64,000 nt of DNA, from contig NC_088302.1 in the NCBI RefSeq assembly GCF_032854445.1, positions 36,462,191 through 36,526,190 of the forward strand. Reading direction: 5' to 3'. The translations under genes and the position numbers were made by a program. The stretch comes from Liolophura sinensis (Eukaryota; Mollusca; Polyplacophora; Chitonida; Chitonidae). The notes below the pieces were generated by a model. That model saw only the letters and a program-made list of their open reading frames with translations. It was not told where the DNA came from and made no database searches. Shown piece by piece: positions 39,101-45,703 of this stretch (positions are counted from its first letter, which is position 1; each line of letters begins with the position of its first letter).

Positions 39101-40511
39101 GCATCACGAAATCATCAAACCCGTTAAAGTCTAATTTCATGGAGGGAAATTTTTCGCTAAGACGATATTTCTTTATATTTGTCAATTTAATTTCATTCAG
39201 TTATGGTTTTGAAAGACCATATTCTGTGTATTTAGTGTACATTTCATCTCTCGACAAAGGGTGCATTACATGTAAATCAACATAATACATGAAAAGGGTT
39301 TAGACACACGTGTATACATACAATGGTCTATTAATAGAATATACTTGTTTATATTTTCAAGCTGCTGCTAATTAACAGTGATTAAGATAAGCTTCCTCAT
39401 CTCAAACCCCTTATGATACACGTGGTAGGGCCTATATAATGACTCATAGTTGTTCGACTGTTCGCTCAATTCTATTGTATTAAAATTTGCTCGTAGCATT
39501 CTTGCTTTTCTCTTACTGACAGGCTTTTTGTGTATGTATTCATTATTTTTCTGTATATGTCCAACAATGTGTTCATTTATGTCGGTGCTAAATTTTATGA
39601 GTGCAATGAAAAGAACACCGTCAAGGCAAAATTTTGAATCATCTGGGTTTGAACCTGCAACATCAGTGGTCAATGCCTATTTGCTTAATCTGAAGTAGTC
39701 TATAGATTGCTTGTCTTTCGAACAATAACTCTATTTAAGGTTCCCCTGTGAAAGATGGAGTGGTTAAATAGACTTTCATTAAAGACGACGTAAAGATCGG
39801 GTTACTCTGCCATAAAACAACCCCTCGTACTCGCAACGATTGTGAAAATAAATTGTAGATAGTGGTACTTACCATCGTACTGTTATGTAATAACTCCAAG
39901 GTAACATTGGGTATGAATTGTTGGTTATTCACATGGTCTATGGCCATCAAGGCACTGTCCAGTTCCGCTCGACCACTGCGACCCCCAGACCCCGGCGAGG
40001 CCTCACTAAGGTCAAATAGACCCCCGATGTACACCTTCATTAATGAACTATTCGCCTCCACTGTGAAAGGCGGCGTTGTACCACCAGTTGTGAATACACT
40101 TTCACCTAAGAAACCTCTCTGAGAAGTGACTTCAAAACTTTTTTCCTTATCCCGCTGATTATCACCGCTGGTGACCGTTGCGTTTTCAAACGGTGACCAT
40201 TCCAAACTGTGAACCGTTGGTGACAAAGTCGAAAAATTACTCTCTGTGGTTATATTGGCGAAAGATGAGTTACACCCCGAAGACACCTGTCGCACGTTGA
40301 GTATTTCTTGTGAAAAGTTTCCCTGTTTGGAAATACTTTGAATCGAAGTTGGCACAGTTTCGTTGGCGGACAGCAAAGAGACATTCACGATATGGTCAAA
40401 ATCACTTTCCGGCCCACAGCGGACATCTACAAGCCATGTTAAAACATAGACAGATATACAGACAGGGATGATGTAAGAACATAAAGGCAATCTAGGCAGA
40501 AGGCACAGCAT
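1..40511 (-). CDS. GABA-B-type class C G-protein-coupled receptor, 14 exons, 3' end outside window
   Basis: A plasma-membrane receptor of the metabotropic GABA-B family, expected to couple to Gi/o. Joined exons give 782 residues. Residues 1-32 are hydrophobic (signal peptide). Residues about 33-155 are Ser/Thr/Asn-rich with many N-X-S/T sites. The venus-flytrap domain runs from about 158 (KVYIGGLFDLSE) to 560, then TM1 586-610, TM2 625-644, TM3 662-684, TM4 704-724 and TM5 from 764. The cysteines that usually bridge the extracellular loops are present (C658 and C756). An in-frame stop lies just upstream of the ATG at 40511 with no other Met between. Introns 1-7 are all phase 0. Helices 6-7 and the tail lie beyond position 1. 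Similarity looks closer to the GABA-B2 subunit than to GABA-B1: D365 sits where GABA-B1 has a GABA-contacting tyrosine. It may be one of the GABA-B-like paralogs of invertebrates, so the ligand is not certain. Confidence 0.93.
381..503 (-). CDS. GABA-B-like receptor exon 13 (TM4)
   Basis: Residues 699-739, LLKDKQLLFIVGGLLIGDSL, then LTSLWAIVDPMNRQIRNLTME. The K-D-x-x-L and W-x-I-V-D-P blocks frame TM4 as in GABA-B2. CCCACAG acceptor and GTAAGA donor, phase 0. Confidence 0.93.
737..994 (-). repeat. tRNA-derived SINE, family A, full length
   Basis: Read on the minus strand it starts with a tRNA-like head (A box about 980-995, B-box GTTCAGGTC-like near 915), passes through a GC-rich body and ends with TACGGCGTAAAACATCAAT and an AAATAAAT tail at 737-752. 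It lies in intron 12 of the receptor, in the same direction as the gene. Confidence 0.85.
1364..1480 (-). CDS. GABA-B-like receptor exon 12 (TM3)
   Basis: Residues 660-698, VRAFTFAAGFSLAFGAMFTK then TYRVHQIILRANSALIKSK. GFSLAFGAMFTKTYRVH is the TM3/second intracellular loop signature. TTGAAG acceptor and GTAAGT donor, phase 0. Confidence 0.93.
1736..1868 (-). CDS. GABA-B-like receptor exon 11 (TM2)
   Basis: Residues 615-659, YIKLSSPNLNNVAVAGC, TM2, then LLGLDD and LYPLVCT. SSPNLNN and GLD are strongly conserved in GABA-B receptors. C658 is the conserved cysteine at the top of TM3. TTCCAG acceptor and GTGAGT donor, leaving phase 0. Confidence 0.93.
2941..3091 (-). CDS. GABA-B-like receptor exon 10 (TM1)
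   Basis: Residues 565-615. Starts GGTIPPDKYTLVVRLRTIEA, the P-P-x-D stalk typical of GABA-B receptors, then TM1 (586-610) and intracellular FNIYYRNLK. TTTTACAG acceptor. The donor is the less common GTTAGT, chosen because it restores the exact RNLKYIKLSSPNLNN reading with exon 11. Confidence 0.9.
3465..3554 (-). CDS. GABA-B-like receptor exon 9 (linker before TM1)
   Basis: Residues 535-565, GVIKKVAIYSPGNNTLSY then ECPECVLVVWP. Matches the K-V-A-x-Y strand that ends the flytrap domain. It adds a CPEC pair just before the membrane. Phase 1 on both sides; CTCAAG acceptor and GTATGT donor. Confidence 0.88.
3867..3927 (-). CDS. GABA-B-like receptor exon 8
   Basis: Residues 515-534 plus one base, GPVSFDGPDRQAVSLVEQHQ. 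Completes the GVSG-PVSF junction of the family's C-terminal lobe 1 return. ATTCAG acceptor, GTACGT donor, phase 1 at its end. Only 61 bases, so not detectable as an open frame by itself. Confidence 0.9.
4345..4572 (-). CDS. GABA-B-like receptor exon 7
   Basis: Residues 439-514, TTAEFQRKFSSY, then VRNSYDTVWTVAQVL and ending DFLGVS. The YDxxW pattern is the lobe 2 motif containing the aspartate equivalent to D471 of GABA-B1; six residues before it is D459, in the place of the GABA-binding E465. TTTTTGTTCAG acceptor and GTAAAT donor, phase 0. Separated from exon 6 by an 8.0-kb intron. Confidence 0.93.
5189..5310 (+). repeat. Family A SINE, head half only, merging into the 40-bp array
   Basis: Carries GTTGGTTAGCGCGCTAGCG, the CAATGCGGTCGCTGTGAGTT B-box side and the CGTACGTGGAAAGGTCTG block, then changes abruptly into the tandem array at about 5311. 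The 3' body and tail are absent. Confidence 0.8.
5311..6940 (+). repeat. Tandem array with 40-bp unit, about 33 copies
   Basis: Unit close to GACACAGTTGCTGTTGACAC followed by CTCACTACAGGTCAATATCT. Copies differ by many substitutions and some small indels, so the array is not young. It is interrupted by a complete SINE at 5694-5956, and one unit resumes at 7136 after another SINE. Open frames across it are repeat by-products, not genes. Confidence 0.92.
5694..5956 (+). repeat. Family A SINE inserted in the 40-bp array
   Basis: Complete element from GGCCTCCGTGGCTCAGTTAG to the GCGTAAAACACCAATCAAAT tail. Flanked by 13-base stretches, acagtagctgtag at 5681-5693 and acagttgttgtag at 5957-5969, identical at 11 of 13 positions. 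These are a likely diverged target-site duplication made from array sequence. Confidence 0.88.
6941..7121 (-). repeat. 5'-truncated family A SINE with perfect target-site duplication
   Basis: On the minus strand the element begins inside the B-box region (CTGTGAGTTCAAGTCCAGCT) and runs to the ACGCCGTACTC-complement and A/T tail. The 14-base GACATCTCACTAGA occurs exactly on both sides (6927-6940 and 7122-7135). That sequence belongs to the array unit, so insertion came after the array formed. Confidence 0.93.
8850..9442. mobile_element. 593-bp MITE with long terminal inverted repeats and TTAA ends
   Basis: Left end TTAAAGGTGGAGAAAACATA and right end, inverted, TTAAAGGAGAAGAAAACATA. The inverted match extends, with gaps, about 190 bases inward (the ATTTGGGACCA motif near 8995 is mirrored near 9290). 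No coding capacity. TTAA at both ends suggests mobilisation by a piggyBac- or similar TTAA-targeting transposase. A second copy lies at 35.05 kb. Confidence 0.8.
9577..9849 (-). repeat. Full-length family A SINE
   Basis: The best-preserved copy here. Minus-strand order is GGGCCTCCGTGGCTCAGTCG, A box, B box region with gagctcaagaccagctcatg, the CGTACGTGGGAATGTCTG block, GGTTTCTACCCACCATAATG, then ACGGCGTAAAACACCAATC and an AAATA-repeat tail at 9577-9600. Confidence 0.92.
10986..11190. repeat. Cluster of short GGGTC/GACCC inverted repeats
   Basis: Within 200 bases the core GGGTC or its complement occurs about nine times, for example GGGGTCAGAAATTTGACCC, ACCCTATTTTTAGGGTC and ACCCTATTTTGGGGTAGG. 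Each pair can fold into a small hairpin. It sits in intron 6 with no coding role seen. Confidence 0.6.
12525..12713 (-). CDS. GABA-B-like receptor exon 6
   Basis: Residues 376-438, VYKSGLYGGRYVWLMVNHYG through WWTDWNTTDC and AVEGH-like SVEGHFEIAGL to SISGL. Matches the lobe 2 YVWxxxGWY...W region. The conserved GW of that motif is NH here. TTTTCAG acceptor. Two donors are possible, 12 bases or less apart; GTATGT after CTG keeps phase 0 and is preferred. Confidence 0.93.
13381..13446 (-). CDS. GABA-B-like receptor exon 5 (22 codons)
   Basis: Residues 354-375, reading AVDARVIIGAFDKNTTTLF then CQ. This is the VRIIIGxF strand of lobe 2. The aspartate after GAF (D365) falls where GABA-B1 has the ligand-contacting tyrosine and where GABA-B2 has Asp. 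TTCAG acceptor and GTAGGT donor, phase 0. Confidence 0.92.
13924..14034 (-). CDS. GABA-B-like receptor exon 4
   Basis: Residues 317-353, starting AINEMIKDFERHNITVKVSE. Matches the lobe 2 segment of GABA-B receptors in which a helix leads to the strand with the S-E-S-C pattern. CTGCAG acceptor, GTGAGA donor, phase 0. The exon is too short to stand out as an open frame and was found by splice sites and family similarity. Confidence 0.92.
14592..14762 (-). CDS. GABA-B-like receptor exon 3 (lobe 1/lobe 2 crossover)
   Basis: Residues 260-316, containing ALSDRKKYPTFFRLAQADSS and ending HQDSEEFSL. The ALSDRKKYPTFFR block is a family hallmark. A CTCTAG acceptor and a GTAAGT donor, both phase 0. The serine cluster SHSSRSSAL occupies the place of the YGSSSPAL or FAATTPVL loop of GABA-B1 and B2. 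Confidence 0.95.
15179..15316 (-). CDS. GABA-B-like receptor exon 2 (lobe 1 binding-site loop)
   Basis: Residues 214-259, from CDPGVGVDAFFDIVYR through VIGGSCSPVTEVLAEIVP to NLVM. The acceptor is CTCCTCAG and the donor GTGAGT, phase 0 on both sides. The GGSCSPVTE stretch is the family's lobe 1 loop that follows the conserved glycines and, in GABA-B1, includes a ligand-contacting serine. Confidence 0.95.
15340..15635. repeat. Degenerate minisatellite, about 50-60 bp unit, six copies
   Basis: Units begin GAGTAATGGATTACACACTT or close variants at about 15354, 15401, 15460, 15516, 15580 and 15620, followed by CACTGAGAAGTAGATxTCA. The array starts less than 30 bases from the exon 2 acceptor, on the intron side. 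Confidence 0.8.
15700..16020. repeat. Minisatellite with CATGGAGTAAATATCACA core
   Basis: Variants of the core recur about every 30-50 bases. The longer block CATGGAGTAATTATAACAGA plus TGCGGCCATGGAGTAAAT occurs at about 15817 and again near 15900 almost unchanged, so part of the array duplicated as a two-unit block. Confidence 0.75.
17395..17690 (+). repeat. Minisatellite of about 70 bp with GGATGTAYACCACGGGYTAT core
   Basis: Core copies at about 17402, 17475, 17541, 17620 and 17671. Because two units are near multiples of three, a 93-residue open frame (17369-17650) contains repeated MYTTGYQLL and IYTTGYQLI. I treat this as repeat-driven; there is no sign of a gene around it. Confidence 0.65.
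19985..20480. repeat. Tandem repeat, about 97-bp unit, five copies
   Basis: Unit begins near GATTCGTCCAGCAGCTGGAC, then GGTATAACAGATTCTCCAAT, TAGTCTCTGGATAACAACAT and CCAGCATGATGAAGAATGCT. Copies start near 20010, 20109, 20222, 20309 and 20405; the second has an extra internal piece. A 151-residue minus-strand frame across it is a by-product. Confidence 0.88.
20983..21122 (+). repeat. Family A SINE, body and tail with an internal deletion
   Basis: Starts at the B box (GTGAGTTCAAGTCCGGTTCA), keeps CGTACGTGGGAAAGTCTGTC, then jumps directly to CGGTTTCCTCCCACC and the AATAAATAAATAAATTTATT end. The tRNA-like head is missing. Confidence 0.8.
22358..22491. repeat. 67-bp tandem duplication
   Basis: Two adjacent copies, 22358-22424 and 22425-22491, begin GCATACAATTGCATATTGCA and end GTTCGTCTGATCCTATG. 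They differ at two positions (ACAG/ACGG and TTAG/TTGG). The similarity points to a recent event. Confidence 0.93.
24828..24941 (+). repeat. Family A SINE, 3' half
   Basis: Begins GTTGTGGGTTTCCCCCAGGC, contains CGGTTTCCTCCCATCATAAT and ends TTGAGTACGGCGTAAAACAC with a short, decayed tail. The head and B box are absent. Confidence 0.82.
26098..26297 (-). repeat. Family A SINE, partial and diverged
   Basis: T-rich tail at 26098-26120, then GGTGTTTTACTCAAGAATAT (with a deletion of the usual GCCGTA), GAGAGCCCGGGGTAAACCGA and CAGACCTTCCCACGTG, ending at the B box side near GCGATCGCATTGGTAAG. The A-box part is missing. Confidence 0.8.
29410..29740. repeat. Degenerate minisatellite with CTAACTATGACTTTACAATG core
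   Basis: Cores at about 29512, 29586, 29650 and 29690, separated by 40-75 bases, alternating with CTGTCTCCAGCGTTCC-like segments. Copies are well diverged. Open frames on the minus strand here repeat the motif and are not believed to be genes. Confidence 0.6.
30218..30720 (+). pseudogene. Crypton-type tyrosine recombinase remnant, C-terminal catalytic part
   Basis: A frame from 30218 reads PWYGNQPVGHKTIGSMM, then YTNHCVRATTATVLADPGVS and VRGHRNESSVRSYV. These are the hallmarks of Crypton-type recombinases: the HxxR arginine box, the later GHR histidine and the RSY tyrosine nucleophile. A stop codon sits directly before PWYGNQ, where the family normally continues upstream. The frame ends with a stop at 30470-30472. 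Beyond it, another frame contains GLFNKATINNSTVHISF, which looks like the family's C-terminal N-rich tail, so at least one frameshift is present. It lies in intron 1, opposite to the receptor. Tyrosine, arginine and histidine are all kept, but the protein is truncated. Alternative: an exon of a Crypton-derived host gene, though I see no matching exons nearby. Confidence 0.75.
31927..32159. mobile_element. 233-bp foldback hairpin element with an internal duplication
   Basis: Arms start AGAAATAATGTTCGCGTCAG and end with its complement. The left arm contains ACATCAAATCGATGTGGAAG and then a second copy of about 66 bases with CAAGTCGATG. The right arm pairs exactly with the first copy. No open frame and no clear target duplication. 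It may be a MITE or a locally formed palindrome. Confidence 0.85.
35051..35578. mobile_element. Second copy of the long TTAA MITE (528 bp)
   Basis: Same order of motifs as 8850-9442: GGTGGAGAAAACA, TTTGTGGTCTTCAATATTTT, TTTTGTATGGTGGGTATTTG, a central AATAAATTTATTA and a right end CATCTGATTTTGACATCATT then CTTTTAA. The left TTAA has become TTGA. It is in the same orientation as the first copy but more decayed. Confidence 0.82.
35690..36210 (+). repeat. Minisatellite of about 45 bp derived from a family B SINE
   Basis: About nine units near GGGGTGTCTGGTCTGGTGTC followed by AGTATACTTTGACATAGT. The last unit runs into TTCGGCATGGCTTTCAGTAA, GGCAGCATTATATTG and CACACCGTCGTGTATGATG, which follows the order of the family B SINE seen at 60.37 kb. 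So the unit is an internal SINE segment that multiplied. Confidence 0.75.
36231..36256. repeat. Poly-C tract
   Basis: About 17 C in a row, an A, then more C, just downstream of the SINE-derived minisatellite. Possible length error in the assembly. Confidence 0.9.
39873..40511 (-). CDS. GABA-B-like receptor exon 1: signal peptide, N-terminal extension, start of ligand domain
   Basis: Codes for residues 1-213, ending LELLHNSTM before a GTAAGT donor (phase 0). After the hydrophobic start comes about 125 residues without family resemblance, carrying sequons such as NVS, NFS, NSS, NIT and NAT. The first family-like block is KVYIGGLFDLSE, then GRAELDSALMAIDHVNNQ, the first strand and helix of lobe 1. 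The GC content is visibly higher than in the flanking intron. Confidence 0.92.
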
Positions 40512-42108
40512 GGCTAAAACTGCAATCAGTCGGATTAAATCTTCTTAAAGGAGCCGGGGTCTGGGTCCACAATAACAAGCCCGTGTATGTACCATCATGA
40601 CAGTAGTGTTTCACTTCCCCGCGGGATGGGCACACGGTGCTCCGAGTTGGCTGCTGGTTTTAGTTACGTCATAGGGCACTCGCTAAAAGTCTGTTTAGAG
40701 GACTGAATACACCTGAATAACAAGACTGTGGCGTATCGTCAAAGTAAGATCCCGTAAAAGAAAGCATCCTCTCCAGCCCCGTGTGGTTGTGCGTGCTTGC
40801 AGCTGGCTACTGAGGGGGAAGACTGCCACTGAGCGCTTGATGGATCAATCTCGTTTGTCAGGCAGCAGAAACAGAGAGAGAATGTCGACTCCTGTACCAC
40901 GTCCCGCATCGACTTTACATTACCCGTTTGTCTACGACACGTTAACACCATTATGCAACTAATGTTGTACAGAAAACGTCAAAGTATGTAACTAGTATGG
41001 ACCATAATACCAAAAGCTATGCGGAGAATTAATGTTGAATGCTTGTAATTCTTGTTAGTCGTTGTGAAAAGCTACTATGACTATTGCTTAAGAAAAAGCT
41101 CAAATTTAATGAATGATTATAGAGTTATTCGACACACAAATATCTCTGTCATGGTTAAAAGGTACAGACACTTCAATTCAGACTATCCGGTTAAAAGACT
41201 TAACGCTTGTCGATATTGAAGGCCTGCATGGCACATCTGGTTCGTCTGCATAATACTAATAACTGTTTCTCGGGCCAAGATAAAGATTTTTAGATTCCGA
41301 TATTACGGGTTACTACGGTGGCCTCTGTAAATGCTGTTGTGACAGTATATGGATGGAAATGCGGTCATGTGGCTTGTGGCTGTAGAGTAGAAGCATTTTC
41401 ACCTACAAACTTTCTGGCACTGTGAACAAGAATGAGACATCGGCCGGAGGACAGACGGCTGGTGTAGAAGGCGAGCATTAGTCGACGGCGTTTGCCTAAC
41501 CTCACCAGAAGTAATCGTAACTCTGTTTGCCGTTCGCTTCCAATCAATGAGCACCCCGCCCTATATCACAACGAGATGAGCTGCAAAATTGAAACCTTTT
41601 GTCCACATAATTTCATTTTATAACGGGGAAATGAAATACGTCGCCCTAGGAGCACGGCCGCCTTTCGTACAAAGTTCAGACCCTACATAGGAAGATATAA
41701 AAACAAATCTCATACATAAAAACGAAGGAAAAATTCCAAAATACATATGGTGAACCATTTCCATTTCATAATAATTGAATAACTTTATGTACGGAGATGG
41801 ACCAACAGTTTACCTTATTGCTAATCGGATGCAATGTCAATATTTCCTAAATTTCACAATTATATTTAACCAAGTGAAGCTGCTTTCAAACCAGTTCAAA
41901 GGGCAGGAGCCTGTTTTTTTTCACAAAGAATTCGTAGCCTTACGTCAGCCAAAACTGTAAATAAAGTCAGTGCGACCAGAGCAAGGGTAAGGCTGTATAT
42001 TGGGTTGTGGCCGACGCTATAGCCAAGTGCAGGGGGTGGACTTTAAAAGCCGGAAAATGTTTTCGTGGAAGTGTGATTTTGTATCGTTTTACACACAATC
42101 AGTTAAGA

Positions 42109-42178
42109 TTTATTTATTTATTTATCTATTTATTTATCTATTTGATTGATATTTGAAGCCGTTCTCAAGAATATTCAG
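42109..42178 (-). repeat. Family A SINE tail fragment
   Basis: Long TTTATTTATTTATCTATT tail followed by GATTGATATTTGAAGCCGTT and CTCAAGAATATTCAG only. The element is 5'-truncated within about 70 bases of its 3' end. Confidence 0.75.
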
Positions 42179-45128
42179 TCAGATACACGCAATAACCTAA
42201 TCTGTTCATTTTAACACAAAGCTTTGTAAAACTTTCTCTTGACTGTGAATTTGTTGGTTTTCAATTATTTCCTGTTCATGTTCGGACCTTGACACACCTT
42301 CTTTGGACACACTGGACCCAGAATCGCAAAGCACACGTGCCAATAGATGAATTTCGTGTATCTGGGCACTTATTCATGTGCAACTACAAGCTGCGTAGGC
42401 TTCGTATAACCGATTTTAGGTTCCAACATTTGTCTTTTATTAGCTGCACTCAAAAATCTTTCATGAACTTTATGGGTGGAGGAAGCCGAAGGAGTGTGCA
42501 GAATAATTAACATCGACCGTTAGCATCTGATGAATCAGCTTGTGTGGCTGACTGTCATGCTTAACGGCGAGTTCAATGTATATAGTAACTATGTATTAGC
42601 TTCATACACATACATTCCATTTATACTGCCATACCAGTATTCCTGGTCTCTTATTGCCCTCCAAGTATCCAACAGTACGGGATCATCTGGAAGATAATTT
42701 GTTTCGATTGAACCAGCACCTAGTACATTGCTCCAGATATACATATAGGAACAGACTCTTTTAATTCTACGAAAGCGTCCTGACGTGGTTCACAGCGCCG
42801 CTTCTCTAGACAATTATGTACCCTTCTGCAACCAAGTGGGAAAAAGGTTTAAAGTACTTTGTCAGAAAAACTTCTGTGATTTTAAGAATTGGTCAATTCG
42901 CCTCGTACTACATTAGAAAACCATTTGAATTTGGATCAGAACGATATTGTTAAACGATATGAGACCATGTTTAAGTTCCTTAAATTGCTTTCCAAACCAG
43001 GTTAAAAATGATTTACGATCTCGATGAAAATCTTTAGTCAGTTTTTTTTGTTTTTGTTTAAAATTTCTTTACTTGGCGTATATACCCAGAAGTGTAATGA
43101 AACTCTTATCTGTTGTCGTTAAGGAAACAAAATGTCAACCAATCAAAACAGGCTGCCCTTCTTTTTGTATAGCCTGCATTTTATAAGCCGTCTACAACCT
43201 TTTACACTGTTTTATAGCTGCACTATAATACACTCTGTTCACGATTAACTTTAGTCCTGTGAAGTCCCGTGCTTTCATTAAATACTCTACCATATACGCT
43301 TGACAAAATGAGCTGATTTTATCCATTCCTCTAAATTTCGTCCTATTTCGTGAGGAAGATATATGAACAAACGTCTGTAATATCACACACGTCTTTGATA
43401 TCCACCATGATGGATGTGCGCCGTCTTGCATAGTATCAGTTAAGTCATAAGTGATATTTCTTGGCTGAAAAACATCGGCATTAAACTGAGTAATGTGATA
43501 TAAACTATCCCGCACTGAAAATCATAGAAGCAACTATTGCATAACTAACAAATCGTGTATTTTGGTGTTTGTTTTTTCCTTCATTAATTACTGCGGTATT
43601 CATGAATTTACATCTGGAATTCAATAATGTGCTTAATGTGTACCTCATGTAATGCTCTGCACGGAAACCCATGCTATAGCATGAAACCAAAATTTAATTA
43701 GTACATACCCTACGCACATGCATGAACAGTCAGACTTTGGACTTCAGAATTTATTTGGTTACATAGTATTTATTCCCTGTTACAGAATATTTTATCGCTA
43801 TGACCAATATGCTTTAAGGTGAGTATATGGCCAACAGGAAAGCAGTGGCTCTCAATAAAGTCCGATATTCTACCGATTAACCTGCTTGTGGGCCCTTGGT
43901 GACATTGGGTTCAACGGCGTTCAGTGGCCGTTTGAGCAGTCAAACGCTCGTTGAAGACCGCTTGATTTCCACCAATATGGTATGCATATCTGTACATCAC
44001 ATGCGGGAAAGTTTGTCAGTAATTTACCCAAGGTCAGTGGTTTACTCCGGGCCTTCCCGTATCCTCTGCCGATAAAGCTCTACGTCATCTTATAAGGGGA
44101 AAATTCACGAGTATGGCGTTTAGCAAGAATCAAATAAATACATAAACTGTTGTCTTATAAGCACTAACACGTGGAACTACCGATCTTGAACCATCTTGAA
44201 CCCAGAACAAGTAATGGTTACTTCCCGCAAAACTTGTACGTGTTCAAAACAATTTACATTCGTTTTGTATGAAGTAATGATCCACGAGGTTGCTATCATA
44301 TTCTGTTCCTTAAATGTGTGATGTAGAAACATGTTCCACTGTAACTGGCCCATATTACATTCTGTTGCCACTGAACATAACCGGCGTTTAGACTCAGGAC
44401 ATACTTAGGGATACCCTAAATGATCACAAATTTCGTCCATGACTGCCGTGCTCATATTTCCTGATTCTGAGAATTCTGTTGATTTTTAGAATGGTGTGTT
44501 GAGGTTTGTTTGTATCTCAAATATCACAGATGTTCTACTGGAAAATTGTAAGTTTCAGCACCCAAAATATTTTGTGACATTTATTTGCCTCTAAAAATGC
44601 ACTTCTGTGGGCGAAATTTTAGGTCAGTTCTGGTATATTGCAGCATCGATACGTTGATACACAGGTTATAGTCTTATATCATGTAGGCTTCGTGACCCAG
44701 GTCTTTGATCTCTAGTACTCTCTTATCATGAAGGTGTCATTGAAAATACCATGTCAGGTATAGATTTTCAGGTGCGCGTGGCAGGTTAGGGAAGTGCCAT
44801 TATTATGTGCTCAACTAGAGAAAAGGCCAGCCTTGTTTGCCGAGTCCTTGAGCATCCGAGTTTCCATCACTTAAATGGCCACATGATAAACATGGCGTAT
44901 GCGTCTCCTACCTAACTGTCTTCGTTGAGAGGGAGAACCAAGTATTTTACATGAATCACATCTTGCCGTTGATTGGTTAGATCCGATAGCCTATTGTTGA
45001 TTTCAGGCCTTTAACTGGATGCTAAGACATAGTTTTTATTATTAATAATTGTTAAATATCTGTATAATAAATTAAGAGGTTAAACATTCCTACAGCCAAG
45101 AAGAACGCGTGGAAAATCTCACCCGCTA

Positions 45129-45395
45129 TCAGGCGCATTGACCACAAATGATGCCAACGAAATGGCTAGCATGGTGCCATATGTTGTTAGGGGCTTCAGC
45201 AGCCAGATGAGCGTAGAAGCTGAATTCACGTCCTAAGCCTTTGACTGGAGCACCTCCGGACGTAGTCCTGAACGTACCGGATCCCCCAGACCTCAGTGCG
45301 GATGACCGGATAACCAACAGACCACCGGAAGCTTCCTTATCTTCTGATGGACATGAAATACAATTAACCTTTTGACATGATGTTATTAAGTTCAA
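45129..45395 (-). other. Unassigned 88-codon open frame, possible terminal exon
   Basis: Richer in G+C than its flanks. The minus strand has a plausible acceptor (TTTCATGTCCATCAG near 45352) followed by a frame with GTFRTTSGGAPVKGLGREFS and NNIWHHASHFVGIICGQCA, then TGA. A GTGAGA donor-like site follows at about 45120. I recognise no domain and find no partner exon, so it may be chance. Confidence 0.2.
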
Positions 45396-45442
45396 GGATC
45401 CATGAGCCGTAGATATACTGGAATTGTGAGCGATAGTGAAAA

Positions 45443-45703
45443 TATTTATTTATTTACTTCATTGGAGTTTTATGCCGCACTCAAGAATATTTCATTTACA
45501 CGACCGCGGCTAGCGTTATGGTGGGAAGAAATCGGGCTCTCAACCCAAGACCGTGCGCAGGTAGCTGCCTTGCCTTCCCACATATGACCAGAGAAGAAGC
45601 CTACATGAGCTTGACTTGATCTCACAGCGATTGGCATTAATTAGAGACGTTTCTGGGGCATTCTGCTGTGCTAGCACGCTAAATTACTTGACCACGGCGG
45701 TGC
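45443..45703 (-). repeat. Full-length but diverged family A SINE
   Basis: From the T-rich tail (TATTTATTTATTTACTTCAT) through GTTTTATGCCGCACTCAAGA, GTGGGAAGAAATCGGGC, CTTCCCACATATGACCAGAG to the head with GCTAGCACGCTAAATTACTT. Substitutions are frequent along the whole element, pointing to an old insertion. Confidence 0.82.

Larger units (their letters stand above)
15317..39872 (-). other. Intron 1 of the GABA-B-like receptor (24.6 kb)
   Basis: Lies between the GTAAGT donor after exon 1 and the CTCCTCAG acceptor of exon 2. It carries minisatellites, SINE fragments, a MITE copy, a foldback hairpin and a Crypton remnant, listed separately. In 18.3-19.9, 23.0-24.8, 26.3-29.4, 32.2-35.0 and 36.3-39.8 kb I see no coding exon or recognisable repeat, only AT-rich unique-looking sequence. 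Its orientation and size fit a first intron that could hold enhancers, but none was recognised. Confidence 0.88.
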
